DNA from: Burkholderiales bacterium
GTDB taxonomy: Bacteria > Pseudomonadota > Gammaproteobacteria > Burkholderiales > Burkholderiaceae_C
Assembly (NCBI GenBank): GCA_947451035.1
Contig: CANFXR010000013.1
Coordinates: 1-45,207 of the forward strand
DNA length: 45,207 bases
Reading direction: 5' to 3'
Shown in pieces: positions 33,768 through 43,125 of the stretch. The translations under genes and the position numbers were made by a program. Numbering within the stretch: the stretch's first letter is position 1; each line of letters opens with the position of its first letter. Under the pieces are notes generated by a model, which did not search any database, had not been told where the DNA came from, and was given only the letters and a program-made list of their open reading frames with translations.

Positions 33768-35825
33768 ATGCCCCCTACGCATCCCCTTCCAGGCAGCAAC
33801 CCGCAGGGATCCGCGGCGTCCGCTCGCCTCGACGGCGCGGCAGCCCGGGGGTTCAGGCGACGCGACGACCGCGGCCCGGCGGCCGACCTGCAGTCGCTGC
33901 TCGACCGGGTGCCCGGCATGGTGGCTCGGGTGCATCGCTCGGTGGACGGCCTTTGGAGCGTGCCCTTCGCGTCCAGCGATTTCGCCCGGCTGTGCGGCAT
34001 CGGCCTGCCGGCCTTGCGCGAAGACGCGCGTTTGCTGTGTGCTCGCATCCACGCCGACGACCTGGCCCGCCTGCGCGCGGCCTGGACGTTGCATGGTGAA
34101 TTGCTGCGCAGCATCAAGGAGCGCATCCGCGTGCGCCAGACCGACGGACAGTGGGCGTTTGTCGATGCCAGCGCCAGCCTCGAGTCGGCACTCGACGGGG
34201 GCCTGCAATGGAACTGCGAGTTCATCGACATCGCCCACGAGGCTGCGCTCGATGACGACGTGCGCCACCGCCTGACCTTGTGGCAGTCGGCCACCGAGGC
34301 GGCCGGCATCGGAGTGGTGGACATCCACCTGGCCAGCGACTCGTTGTTGCTCGATGCGGTGGCCTGTCGTCATCACGGAGTCGATGCGATGGTCTCGCCG
34401 CTGCCGTTCGAGAGCTGGCTGAGCAGCGTGGTGGCATCCGACCGGCCCGCGGCGCGCGCGATGCTCGTGGCGCCCGCCAGACCCAACGAACGTGTGCGTC
34501 AGGTGCTCGGTTTTGCCGCCGCGGGCAGCCTTGGCGTTCGCACGCTGGAGTTCGTCGTGCAGGCCTCGGCCGATGCCCAGCGCCTGATCGGCACCTGCGT
34601 GGAGGTGGCCGACCAACCCGGCGCGGTGCTGCCCAGGCGCGAGGTGAGCGATGCCGACAAGCTCCCGCGCGGCAAGGAGTTCATGTCCAGGGTGAGCCAC
34701 GAACTGCGCACGCCGCTCAACGGCATCCTCGGTTTTGCGCAGCTGATGGCGCTCGATCAGGCCAATCCCCTGCCGCCGGCGCAACTGCAGCGCCTGGAGA
34801 TCTTGCGCCACTCGGGCGCGCGCTTGCTGTCGCTGATCGACCAGTTGCTCGATGTGTCGCGCATCGAGCAGGGGCGCTTGCGATTGCGCAGCCGGCCGAT
34901 CGATCTGCGGCTGCTGGTCGAGCGCTGCGCCGTCGAGATCATGCCGCTCGCGCAGCAACGTGGCATCGAACTGCGCGTGGAGATCGCGCTGTCCGCGCCG
35001 GCCGTCAGCGCCGACCCCGAAGCGCTCGAGCAGGTGGTGACCAGCTTGCTGTCCAACGCGATCAAATACAACCGGCCCGAGGGGCGCGTGCGCATCCGCT
35101 TCGAGGCTGCCGATCACATGGGCGTGCTGATCGTGGACGACACCGGCGTGGGCATGTCCGCCGCTCAGGTGGGAAAACTTTTCGAACCCTTCAACCGGTT
35201 CGGCAGCGACAGCGCCGAGGCCTCGGGCAGCGGCCTGGCGCTGGTCATCGCACGCAAGCTCGTGCGTGCCATGGGCGGTGGGATCGACGCGCTGTCTCAA
35301 GTCGGCCGCGGGTCACGTCTGACGGTGTCGCTGCCGATTGCCAAGTCCGATGTGACCCGGTCTATCGAGCCGCCGGCGGCCCCCGAGATGCCATCGGCCT
35401 GGGATGCCGGCGCCGAGGCGGTGGTGATGTACGTCGAGCACGACGAAGTCAACGCGGCCTTGATGGAGCAAGTCTTCAGCACCCAGCCGAACTGGCGCTT
35501 GCTGGTGGCAACCAACGGCCCCGAAGCGCTCAGGCTGGCACAGCAGCACGACTTGTCGCTGGCGCTGCTCGACTTGAACCTGCCCGGGATGTCGGGGTTC
35601 GAGGTTCGCGAGCGCCTCAAGTCCGATGCGCGTACCCGTGCGTTGCGTTGCATCGCCTTCAGCGCCGACGTTTCGCCGCAGCAAATCGAGCATGCGCTGG
35701 CGCAGGGATTCGACGATTACTGGACCAAGCCGCTGGATGTGGCGGTGCTGGTGGCCAAGCTGAAGTACGAATTTCGGGCGCTGGCTGCGTTTCAGGGCTC
35801 AAATTTCGGCATTTCTTGCCGATGA
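33768..35825 (+). CDS. Hybrid sensor histidine kinase (PAS, soluble)
   Basis: About 685 residues. The N-terminal half has two PAS-like regions (roughly 40-150 and 165-290) without membrane segments. HisKA has His311 in RVSHELRTPLNG, and the ATPase domain keeps the N box (SLLSNAIKYN), G1 (DDTGVGM) and G2 (SGSGLALVIA). The C-terminal receiver has the phosphoacceptor in LLDLNLPGMSGFE and Lys in TKPLD; its acidic pair reads YVEHDEVN, with His where the second acid is usual. The frame is open to an ATG at 33669, but that ATG sits in a hairpin and the extra residues look non-coding. It leads a three-gene c-di-GMP operon. Confidence 0.86.
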   Translation: MPPTHPLPGSNPQGSAASARLDGAAARGFRRRDDRGPAADLQSLLDRVPGMVARVHRSVDGLWSVPFASSDFARLCGIGLPALREDARLLCARIHADDLARLRAAWTLHGELLRSIKERIRVRQTDGQWAFVDASASLESALDGGLQWNCEFIDIAHEAALDDDVRHRLTLWQSATEAAGIGVVDIHLASDSLLLDAVACRHHGVDAMVSPLPFESWLSSVVASDRPAARAMLVAPARPNERVRQVLGFAAAGSLGVRTLEFVVQASADAQRLIGTCVEVADQPGAVLPRREVSDADKLPRGKEFMSRVSHELRTPLNGILGFAQLMALDQANPLPPAQLQRLEILRHSGARLLSLIDQLLDVSRIEQGRLRLRSRPIDLRLLVERCAVEIMPLAQQRGIELRVEIALSAPAVSADPEALEQVVTSLLSNAIKYNRPEGRVRIRFEAADHMGVLIVDDTGVGMSAAQVGKLFEPFNRFGSDSAEASGSGLALVIARKLVRAMGGGIDALSQVGRGSRLTVSLPIAKSDVTRSIEPPAAPEMPSAWDAGAEAVVMYVEHDEVNAALMEQVFSTQPNWRLLVATNGPEALRLAQQHDLSLALLDLNLPGMSGFEVRERLKSDARTRALRCIAFSADVSPQQIEHALAQGFDDYWTKPLDVAVLVAKLKYEFRALAAFQGSNFGISCR

Positions 35826-35867
35826 CCCGAGCAGGCCGGTCTGAATGACAGGCCAACCACCGTCTTC

Positions 35868-37133
35868 ATGAACCCGACACCCCACACAGAACTGATCGAA
35901 GTGTCCGCCCTGCGGCTCGGGATGTTCGTTCATCTCGACGAAGGTTGGATGTCGCATCCGTTCGCGTTTTCAAGCTTCAAGATCACCTCCGAGGAGCAAC
36001 TGGCGACGCTGCGCTCGATCGGTCTGAGTGTGCTGCGCTGGAGCCCCCAGGACAGCGACCCCGAGCCCGCCGCCGTCGAACCCGCGAGTGGTGGCCGCGC
36101 CCTCACCCCCGACAAGCAGGCGCTGGTTGACACGCGGCTTGCCCATCGCGAGGTGCTCGAGTCTCAACGGCGCGCGCTCGCGGTGTGCGAACGGCAGTTT
36201 GGCGAGGCCACCCGTGCGTCGAGTCTGGTCTTCGACAACGTGGCCGCTCAGCCCGCCGATGCCGGGCAGGCCGCTGAAGTTCTGGTTCGCCAACTCGTCG
36301 ACAAGATGGTCGGCGCTGAAGACGTGTGCATCCGTTTGCTCAGCGAAGGCGCTGGCGACAAGGTCAGCGCCCACGCGGTCAGCGTGAGTGTGATTTGCCT
36401 GCTGATGGGGCGCGCGTTCGGGCTGGGCGAGGCCGATATGCTCGACCTCGGCTTGGGGGCCTTGCTCCATGACGTCGGCAAGCTCGACATTCCGTTTCGC
36501 TACCACCACCGCGAAGATCACTTCAACGCGGCCGAGAACAAGTACTACGAGAGCCATGTGGCCACGGGCACCGCTCACGCGCGTCGGCTGGGCTTGAGCG
36601 CCGGCGCCTCGGTGGTCATCGCACAGCACCACGAATGCAGCGACGGCAGCGGCTTTCCGCTGGGCATCAACAGCGACCGCACCACCGTGCCGTCGCGCAT
36701 CGTGGCGCTGGTCAATGCCTACGACAACCTGTGCAATCCGCTCAATCCGGCACGCGCCGTCACCCCGCATGAGGCGGTGGCGCAGTTGTTTGCCCAAGGC
36801 CGCAACCGCTTCGACACGGCCACCCTCGGGGCGTTCATCAAGATGATGGGCGTCTACCCGGCAGGCTCGGTGGTGCAGTTGACGGACGACCGGTTTGCGC
36901 TGGTGGTGGGGGTCAGTTTCTCGCGCGGGTTGCGCCCACGCGTGCTGGTGCACGACCCCAAGGTGCCGCGCGAAGAGGCCGTGATCCTGGACCTGGAGAC
37001 CGTCAGCGGGTTGGGCATCCGGCGCAGCCTCAAGCCCATGTCGCTGCCCGAGGCCGCGCTCGGCTATCTGTCCCCGCGGCCGCGCGTGAACTACTTCTTC
37101 GAGCCGGCACGTGTGCTGGAGCCGCAGTCGTGA
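35868..37133 (+). CDS. HD-GYP domain c-di-GMP phosphodiesterase
   Basis: 421 residues. An N-terminal DUF3391 domain (starting ELIEVSALRLGMFVHLDEGW) leads to an HD-GYP domain. The metal site includes His201-Asp202 in LLHDVGKLDIP and His254-His255 in QHHECSDGSGFP. The signature GYP reads GFP, a conservative variant, so hydrolysis of c-di-GMP to pGpG or GMP is still likely. No receiver is attached, but a hybrid kinase gene lies 42 bases upstream. Its TGA overlaps the next gene's GTG (GTGA), so the two phosphodiesterases are translationally coupled. Confidence 0.9.
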   Translation: MNPTPHTELIEVSALRLGMFVHLDEGWMSHPFAFSSFKITSEEQLATLRSIGLSVLRWSPQDSDPEPAAVEPASGGRALTPDKQALVDTRLAHREVLESQRRALAVCERQFGEATRASSLVFDNVAAQPADAGQAAEVLVRQLVDKMVGAEDVCIRLLSEGAGDKVSAHAVSVSVICLLMGRAFGLGEADMLDLGLGALLHDVGKLDIPFRYHHREDHFNAAENKYYESHVATGTAHARRLGLSAGASVVIAQHHECSDGSGFPLGINSDRTTVPSRIVALVNAYDNLCNPLNPARAVTPHEAVAQLFAQGRNRFDTATLGAFIKMMGVYPAGSVVQLTDDRFALVVGVSFSRGLRPRVLVHDPKVPREEAVILDLETVSGLGIRRSLKPMSLPEAALGYLSPRPRVNYFFEPARVLEPQS

Positions 37134-39328
37134 ACTCGCCTGAAACCCCTGACGTGCCTGGCACGCGCACCTCGCGCAAGTCGCAGCGAGCGGCCGAGTT
37201 GCACGCGCCTGATCCGATGGGCGACGATCCGGTTCAGCAGCTCAGGCCACTCGTTGAAGGCCTGCTCGATGCGGCCTGGCTGGTCGAACCCGGCAGCCTG
37301 CGGTTGCTGGCGGTCAATGCGGCCGCCGAACGCCTGTTCGGCATCTCGACCGAGGCGCTGTGCCAGACCGACGCGCTGGCACTGGCCGCCACCGCTGAAG
37401 ACGTGGCCTTCTGGGAGCAGGCCGCAACGCTGCTCGCCGAGCCCGTCGAAGCCCAGACCCTGATCAGCCGACCCGACGGCCAGTTGGTGCAGGTGCAGCG
37501 GCGGGTCAGCCTGGTGCGGCCGGGTGCGGGAACGCGCCACGGCATCTACCTGGTGATCCTGCGCGATCGCAGCGACGAGTTGCGCACCCAGGCCGAGCTC
37601 GAAGAGCGCATCTCCGAGTTGCGCGCCACGCTCGACTCCACGACCGATGGCATCCTGGTCACTGACCTGGCGGGGCGCATCACCAACTTCAACCAGCAAT
37701 TCGTCAGCCTGTGGGGCGTGCCCGAGCCGCTGATGAAGCAGCGCGACGACGCAGCCGTGTCCGCCTGGATGCTGCGCCGCGTCTCCGACCCCGTGACCTA
37801 CACCCGACGCCTGCAGGCCTTGGGCGAGTCGGCCACGCTCGACGGCTGCGACATGCTCACGCTGCGCTGCGGCAAGGTGGTCGAGCGGCGCACCCGCGCG
37901 CAGTGCAGCCGCGGCCAGCCGATCGGGCGCGTCTACGCGTTTCGCGACGTCAGCGAAAGCGTCGAGGCCGGCCGCCGCATCGATGCGCTGTCGCACACCG
38001 ACACCCTGACCGGGCTGCCCAACCGCCGCATGCTGGTGGACCGGATCGAGTACGCGCTGGCGCTGGCGCAGCGTGACTCCACGCCATTCGCCCTGCTGTA
38101 CCTGAACCTGGACCGCTTCAAGCCGGTCAACGAAATGCTCGGTCCGGCCCAGGGCGACCGGCTTCTGGTCGAAATTGCCGAGCGGCTGACGGCCACCATG
38201 CGCCAGGTGGACACGGTGGCCCGTGTGGGTGCCGATGAATTCGTCATCCTGGCCTATCAAGCCGACCTGCAGCGTGCCGAAGGCGCCGCGTGCCGGGCTC
38301 TCGCAGCCCTGCAGTTGCCATTGCGGGTTGAGGGCATGACCCTGACCATCACGGGCAGCATCGGCATTGCGCTGTATCCCGGAGACGGCAGCACGCCCGA
38401 CGAGTTGCTCAAGGCGGCCGATACCGCCATGAACGACCTCAAGGACAGCGGCGGCGACGGCTATCGCTTCCACCACCTGCGCGCCGGCATGCCGGTGGCT
38501 CAGCCGCGCACACGCATGCAACTCGATCACGCCATGCGTCAGGCGCTCGCAGCGGGGCGTTTCAGGCTGCACTACCAGCCGCAAGTCGACATCGACAGCG
38601 GCGAGATCGTCGGCGTCGAGGCATTGATGCGCTGGCGCGACCCCGAGCTGGGCGATGTGCCGCCGACCGAGTTCATCCCGGTGGCCGAGCGCAGCGGCTT
38701 CATCGTGGCGATGGGCGCCTGGGCGCTGCGTCAGGCGGTGCAGCAAGCCGTGCAATGGCGTGACAAGGGCTACCCGCTGCTGATGTCGGTCAACGTGTCG
38801 GCGCTGCAGTTCCAGAAGCCCGACTTCGTCGACGGCGTGGCACAGACATTGAGCGATGCCGGGCTGGAGCCGCAATGGCTCGAGCTCGAGCTGACCGAAT
38901 CAATCCTGGTCAAGGACGCGAACGAAGCGCTGCAGCGATTGCAGGAACTGGCCCGCCTGGGCGTCAAGCTGGCGATCGATGACTTCGGCACGGGCTACTC
39001 GAGCCTGGCGTACCTCAAGCGTTTCCCGATCGGACGGCTCAAGATCGACCGCAGCTTCATCAAGGGGTTGCCCAAGGACGAGGTCGATGTGGGCATCGTC
39101 AACGCCATCATCAACCTGGGCAAGGCGCTGCATCTCGAGATGGTGGCCGAGGGCGTCGAGACCGAGGCGCAGCGGCTGTTCATGCTCAAGGCCGGCTGCA
39201 CCCAGTACCAGGGTGCGCTGTTCTCGCCGGCCATCGACGCCTTGTCGATGCAGTCGCTGCTCGAGCGCAGCCGCAGCGCCGCGAAGGACATCGCCGAGAT
39301 CAAGGGCTGGATCGAAACCCGCCCCTGA
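37130..39328 (+). CDS. PAS-GGDEF-EAL protein with degenerate GGDEF
   Basis: 732 residues, no membrane segment. Two PAS regions (about 40-150 and 155-285) precede a GGDEF domain (about 290-450) and an EAL domain (about 465-725). The GGDEF domain is probably inactive: the motif reads GADEF (367-371) and the first metal Asp is Asn326 in LNLDRFK. The EAL domain looks intact: E497-A-L, ELTES, IDDFGTGYSSL, KIDRSFIKG and EGVETE. The protein should therefore hydrolyse c-di-GMP, with the GGDEF part perhaps sensing GTP. GTG start overlapping the HD-GYP stop. Confidence 0.9.
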   Translation: MNSPETPDVPGTRTSRKSQRAAELHAPDPMGDDPVQQLRPLVEGLLDAAWLVEPGSLRLLAVNAAAERLFGISTEALCQTDALALAATAEDVAFWEQAATLLAEPVEAQTLISRPDGQLVQVQRRVSLVRPGAGTRHGIYLVILRDRSDELRTQAELEERISELRATLDSTTDGILVTDLAGRITNFNQQFVSLWGVPEPLMKQRDDAAVSAWMLRRVSDPVTYTRRLQALGESATLDGCDMLTLRCGKVVERRTRAQCSRGQPIGRVYAFRDVSESVEAGRRIDALSHTDTLTGLPNRRMLVDRIEYALALAQRDSTPFALLYLNLDRFKPVNEMLGPAQGDRLLVEIAERLTATMRQVDTVARVGADEFVILAYQADLQRAEGAACRALAALQLPLRVEGMTLTITGSIGIALYPGDGSTPDELLKAADTAMNDLKDSGGDGYRFHHLRAGMPVAQPRTRMQLDHAMRQALAAGRFRLHYQPQVDIDSGEIVGVEALMRWRDPELGDVPPTEFIPVAERSGFIVAMGAWALRQAVQQAVQWRDKGYPLLMSVNVSALQFQKPDFVDGVAQTLSDAGLEPQWLELELTESILVKDANEALQRLQELARLGVKLAIDDFGTGYSSLAYLKRFPIGRLKIDRSFIKGLPKDEVDVGIVNAIINLGKALHLEMVAEGVETEAQRLFMLKAGCTQYQGALFSPAIDALSMQSLLERSRSAAKDIAEIKGWIETRP

Positions 39329-39337
39329 GCGGCGCCG

Positions 39338-39832
39338 TCAGAGAAAGCGTTCGAGCACGCGCCGCGAGCGCCGGTCCAGCGCACGCCGGTCGCGAACGAG
39401 AAACGCGATGCCGTGGCTGTCCGAGATCCACAGCGCGCCGTCGGGCAGCCGGCGGATGTCTTCCTCGGCCTTGAGCACGAAACGGGTGGCGCCGCGGTCG
39501 GTTTCGACCTGCCACACGCTGGGCGTCGAGAACGTCGACACCTCGACGATGCGTTCGATCACCGGCGTGAATTCGCGGCTCGCCAGCTCTTGTTCGATCA
39601 ACCCTCGCAAGTCGGCGGGCAATCCACCGAGCGACGGCACCCACACGACCTCGCGGCCGTCGCCATCCACGATCGACAGGCCTTCTTGCGCGGCGGCGAT
39701 CGGGAAGGCGCGCACCGGCACCACGCCTTCGTGGCGGCTGCCGTCGGCGCTGATCAGCACCAGGCGACCGTGCGGCTCGCGTTCCAGCTGAAAGGGTGCG
39801 GCGGTCATGGCGTTGGCGTGGGTGGCTGGCAT
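39338..39832 (-). CDS. DUF1854 protein associated with cyanophycin metabolism
   Basis: 164 residues of the DUF1854 family: FQLEREPHGRLVLISADG, then EGVVPVRAFPI and IWVPSLGGLP-like WVPSLGGLP, and VSTFSTPSVWQVETDRG. This family is consistently coded next to a particular ABC exporter and, in many betaproteobacteria, near cyanophycin synthetase genes. Its biochemical role is unknown. The ATG at 39832 lies four bases after the exporter's stop; a second ATG at 39808 is possible. It ends nine bases before the convergent GGDEF-EAL gene. Confidence 0.82.
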   Translation of the reverse strand: MPATHANAMTAAPFQLEREPHGRLVLISADGSRHEGVVPVRAFPIAAAQEGLSIVDGDGREVVWVPSLGGLPADLRGLIEQELASREFTPVIERIVEVSTFSTPSVWQVETDRGATRFVLKAEEDIRRLPDGALWISDSHGIAFLVRDRRALDRRSRRVLERFL

Positions 39833-39836
39833 GCGA

Positions 39837-42185
39837 TCAGGCCTTGGTTTCAATGTGGGCCTTGAGCTCCGAAGGCACCAGGGCTTTCAGGCCGCCGAGC
39901 TCCAGACCCGACGACTCTTCGGCGTCGGCCTGACGCAGCTGCGCTTCGTACAACCGCCAGTAGGCGCCCTGGCGCGCGATCAGTTCGTCGTGCGGACCGA
40001 CTTCGACCACCCGCCCGCGCTCCATCACGACCAGCCGGTCGGCCTTGCGCAGCGTGGACAGCCGGTGCGCGATGGCGATCGTGGTGCGACCTTGCACGAG
40101 GTTGTCGAGCGCTTTCTGGATTTCCTTTTCGGTCTCGGTGTCGACCGACGAGGTGGCCTCGTCGAGGATCAGGATCTGCGGGTCGATCAGCAAGGCGCGC
40201 GCGATGCTGATGCGCTGGCGCTCGCCGCCCGACAGCCCCTGGCCGCGCTCGCCCACCAGCGAGTCGTAGGCCTGCGGCAATCGCAGGATGAATTCATGCG
40301 CGTGCGCTGCGCGCGCCGCCGCGACGATGTCCTCGCGGCTTGCGTCAGGCCGGCCGTAGGCGATGTTCTCGGCGATCGTGCCGAAAAACAGGAAGGGCTC
40401 TTGCAGCACCAGCCCGATGTGGCGCCGGTAGTCGGCCACCGCGTAGCGGCGGATGTCCACGCCATCGACCTTGATCGCGCCGTCGGTCACGTCGTAGAAG
40501 CGGCAGATCAGGTTGACCAGCGTGCTCTTGCCCGACCCGCTGTGGCCCACCAGGCCGATCATCTCGCCGGGGCGGATGTCGAGGTCGAGCCCGCGGATCA
40601 CCGAGCGGCTGCCGTAGCGAAAGCCGATGCCCTGCAACTCGATGCGGCCTTGCGCGCCCACCAGCGGCTGCGGGTTGAGCGGCTCGGGCACGTTCGATAC
40701 ATGGTCGAGGATGTCGAAGATGCGCTTGGCGCCGGCGGCTGCCTTTTGCGTCACCGACACGATGCGGCTCATCGAATCGAGCCGGCCGTAAAAGCGCCCG
40801 ATGTAGGCGATGAACGCGGTCAGCACGCCCACCGTGATCTGATGCTTGGACACCTGCCACACGCCAAACGCCCACACCACCAGCAGGCCGATCTCGGTGA
40901 GCAGCGACACCGACGGCGTGAACAGCGACCAGGTCTTGTTGAGCCGGTCGTTGACCTGCAGGTTGCTCTGGTTGGCCGCGCGAAAGCGCTGCAACTCGCG
41001 GCCTTCCTGCGCGAACGCCTTCACCACCCGGATGCCGGGAATGGTGTCAGCCAGCACGTTGGTCACTTCCGACCACACGCGGTCGATCTTCTCGAAGCCG
41101 GTGCGCAACCGGTCGCGCACGGTGTGGATCATCCAGCCGATGAACGGCAGCGGCAGCAGCGTGACCACCGCCAGCCACGGGTTGATCGAAAACAGGATCA
41201 CCGCCGTCATCACGATCATCAGCACGTCGGTGGCGAAGTCGAGCGCGTGCAGCGACAGGAACACGCAGATGCGGTCGGTCTCGCTGCCGATGCGCGACAT
41301 CAGGTCGCCGGTGCGCTTGCCGCCGAAGAAGTCGAGCGACAGCTGCAGCAAGTGCTCGAAGGTCGCCGTGCGCAGATCGGCGCCGATGCGCTCGCTCACC
41401 AGCGCCAGCAAGTAGGTGCGCGCCCAGCCCAGTGCCCAGGCCAGCAGCGCGGCCAGCAGCAAGCCACCCAGGTACATGAGCACCAGCTTCGGGTCGATGG
41501 CCTTGCCGTTCTGGAACGGAATCAGGATGTCGTCCATCAGCGGGATCGACAGGTACGGCGCGACCAGCGTGGCGGCCGTCGATGCCAGCGTGAGGGCAAA
41601 ACCCGCGGCCAGCTGCTTTTGATAGGGCCGGGCAAAGCGCCACAGCCGCAGCAGCACCCAGGTCGAGGGCACCTCGTGCGGCTCGCGGCTGCACACGCTG
41701 CATTCGTCGCTGTCGCTGGGCAGCGGTGCCTTGCATGACGGGCACAGCGCCGATTCGTCGACCATCGCATCGAGTGCGGCGGCGCCCGGTCGCCAGGGCC
41801 GGCGCGCCTGCTGCTGCTCGAACAGGCTCAACAGGCGCAGCGCGTGGGCGTCTTGCGCCAGCGTGAAACGCCACACGGCGAGGCGGCGCTGGTCGTCGTG
41901 CAGCTCGAGCGAGCCCACCCCGCCGTGGTCGGTGTGGCGCAGGCTCAGGCGGTCGGCATCGGGCTCGTCGAGCACCCATTCGGCCAGGGGGGGCGAACCG
42001 GCGCCGACACCGCAAGACAGCAGCCGGCGCTCGGTGAGCACGAGCTGGCTGCCGGCAAACGTCAGCCGCTCGCTCAGGTCGACGGCCAGCACGGCCAGCG
42101 CGTTTTCGCCGGGGGGCAGGCCGAGCGTGGAAGCCATGGGTTGCGCCACGGCGTTTTCTTCGGGATCGAGATGAGAATGCTGCAT
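39837..42185 (-). CDS. ABC exporter with N-terminal zinc ribbon, cyanophycin-associated type
   Basis: 782 residues, a half-exporter. Residues 1-145 form an unusual cytoplasmic N-terminal domain, followed by a zinc ribbon (Cys148, Cys151, Cys162, Cys165). The six-helix membrane domain spans about 175-480 (LAAGFALTLASTAATLVAPYL is the first helix) and the ATPase domain has GHSGSGKST, LSGGERQRISIA and ILILDEATSS. It probably works as a homodimer in the inner membrane. Together with DUF1854 it matches the exporter pair linked to cyanophycin metabolism. The substrate is unknown. No cphA is in the window. Confidence 0.87.
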   Translation of the reverse strand: MQHSHLDPEENAVAQPMASTLGLPPGENALAVLAVDLSERLTFAGSQLVLTERRLLSCGVGAGSPPLAEWVLDEPDADRLSLRHTDHGGVGSLELHDDQRRLAVWRFTLAQDAHALRLLSLFEQQQARRPWRPGAAALDAMVDESALCPSCKAPLPSDSDECSVCSREPHEVPSTWVLLRLWRFARPYQKQLAAGFALTLASTAATLVAPYLSIPLMDDILIPFQNGKAIDPKLVLMYLGGLLLAALLAWALGWARTYLLALVSERIGADLRTATFEHLLQLSLDFFGGKRTGDLMSRIGSETDRICVFLSLHALDFATDVLMIVMTAVILFSINPWLAVVTLLPLPFIGWMIHTVRDRLRTGFEKIDRVWSEVTNVLADTIPGIRVVKAFAQEGRELQRFRAANQSNLQVNDRLNKTWSLFTPSVSLLTEIGLLVVWAFGVWQVSKHQITVGVLTAFIAYIGRFYGRLDSMSRIVSVTQKAAAGAKRIFDILDHVSNVPEPLNPQPLVGAQGRIELQGIGFRYGSRSVIRGLDLDIRPGEMIGLVGHSGSGKSTLVNLICRFYDVTDGAIKVDGVDIRRYAVADYRRHIGLVLQEPFLFFGTIAENIAYGRPDASREDIVAAARAAHAHEFILRLPQAYDSLVGERGQGLSGGERQRISIARALLIDPQILILDEATSSVDTETEKEIQKALDNLVQGRTTIAIAHRLSTLRKADRLVVMERGRVVEVGPHDELIARQGAYWRLYEAQLRQADAEESSGLELGGLKALVPSELKAHIETKA

Positions 42186-42258
42186 GGGGTTGGGCTTGAT
42201 TCTCGCCGAGCACTGCCCCTTGTTATCCTGCCGCCGCGCCAACCCTCCCGCTCACGAC

Positions 42259-43122
42259 ATGTACCCATCACGACGTCGCATCACCGCAGCCGGGCTGCTG
42301 GGGCTCTTGGGAACGGCGCCCTTGAGCGCCCGCGCGCAAGGCGAAGCTGATCGGGTCTACCGGTTCTCGCCGGTCAACCAGTACGGCATCGAGCTGACGG
42401 CGCGCTACTGGAATCCGATCATCGACTACGTGTCGTCCAAGAGCGGCGTCAAGATCGAGCTGAAGATCGGCCGCACCTCCGCCGACACCACCGCCTATGT
42501 GCTGGCCAACGAGGTCGAGTTCGTGTTTTCCAACCACCTGTTCAGCCCCGAGCGCGACAAGCTCGGCTGGAAGGTGTTCGGTCGTCGCAACACGCCGCCG
42601 CTGTTCAGCCAGATCGTGGTGCTCGCGGATTCGCCGGTGCGCAAGCTCGAAGACCTGGCCGACCAGCCGGTGGGCTTTCCCGGGCCCGAGGCGCTGCTGG
42701 CCTACAAGTTTCCTTACGCCCAATTGCTGCGCCGGCAGATCGGCGTTCAGGTGGTCTTTGCCGGCAACATGGATGGTGCTTTCGCCCAGTTGCTCAGCGG
42801 GCGCGTCAAGGCCGTGGGCGCCAATTCGCAGTTGACCGACGGCTGGTCGCAGCGCGAGAAACAGGCGGTGCGCGTGCTGTGGCAGTCCGAGCCGCTCAAT
42901 GACCTGGCGCTGCTGGCTGCCAAGACGGTGCGCCCCGCCACGCTCGAGGCGGTCAAGCGGGCCTTCATCGGCATGCGCCAGGACCCGCTGGGCAAGACCG
43001 TGCTGGCCAGCGTCAGCGAACTGATCAAGTTGTCGCCCGATGCGGGGTTCATCGCCGCAGACGGCTCGGAGTACGCCGCCTACCGGCAGTTCTACGCCAC
43101 CGCGCCCGCGGAACTGCGCTGA
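42259..43122 (+). CDS. PhnD-like periplasmic binding protein, probable sensor partner
   Basis: 287 residues. The N-terminus (SRRRITAAGLLGLLG and SARAQ) is an export signal with a Tat-like twin arginine. The mature domain is a PhnD-type binding protein: FSPVNQYGIELTARYWNPI, then VEFVFSNHLFSPERDK and MDGAFAQLLSGRVKAVG. There are no permease or ATPase genes beside it. Instead the hybrid kinase starts three bases after its stop, so it probably feeds ligand information to the kinase. The ligand may be an oxyanion such as phosphate, phosphite or a phosphonate. It is divergent from the ABC exporter, 73 bases away. Confidence 0.8.
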   Translation: MYPSRRRITAAGLLGLLGTAPLSARAQGEADRVYRFSPVNQYGIELTARYWNPIIDYVSSKSGVKIELKIGRTSADTTAYVLANEVEFVFSNHLFSPERDKLGWKVFGRRNTPPLFSQIVVLADSPVRKLEDLADQPVGFPGPEALLAYKFPYAQLLRRQIGVQVVFAGNMDGAFAQLLSGRVKAVGANSQLTDGWSQREKQAVRVLWQSEPLNDLALLAAKTVRPATLEAVKRAFIGMRQDPLGKTVLASVSELIKLSPDAGFIAADGSEYAAYRQFYATAPAELR

Positions 43123-43125
43123 GTC

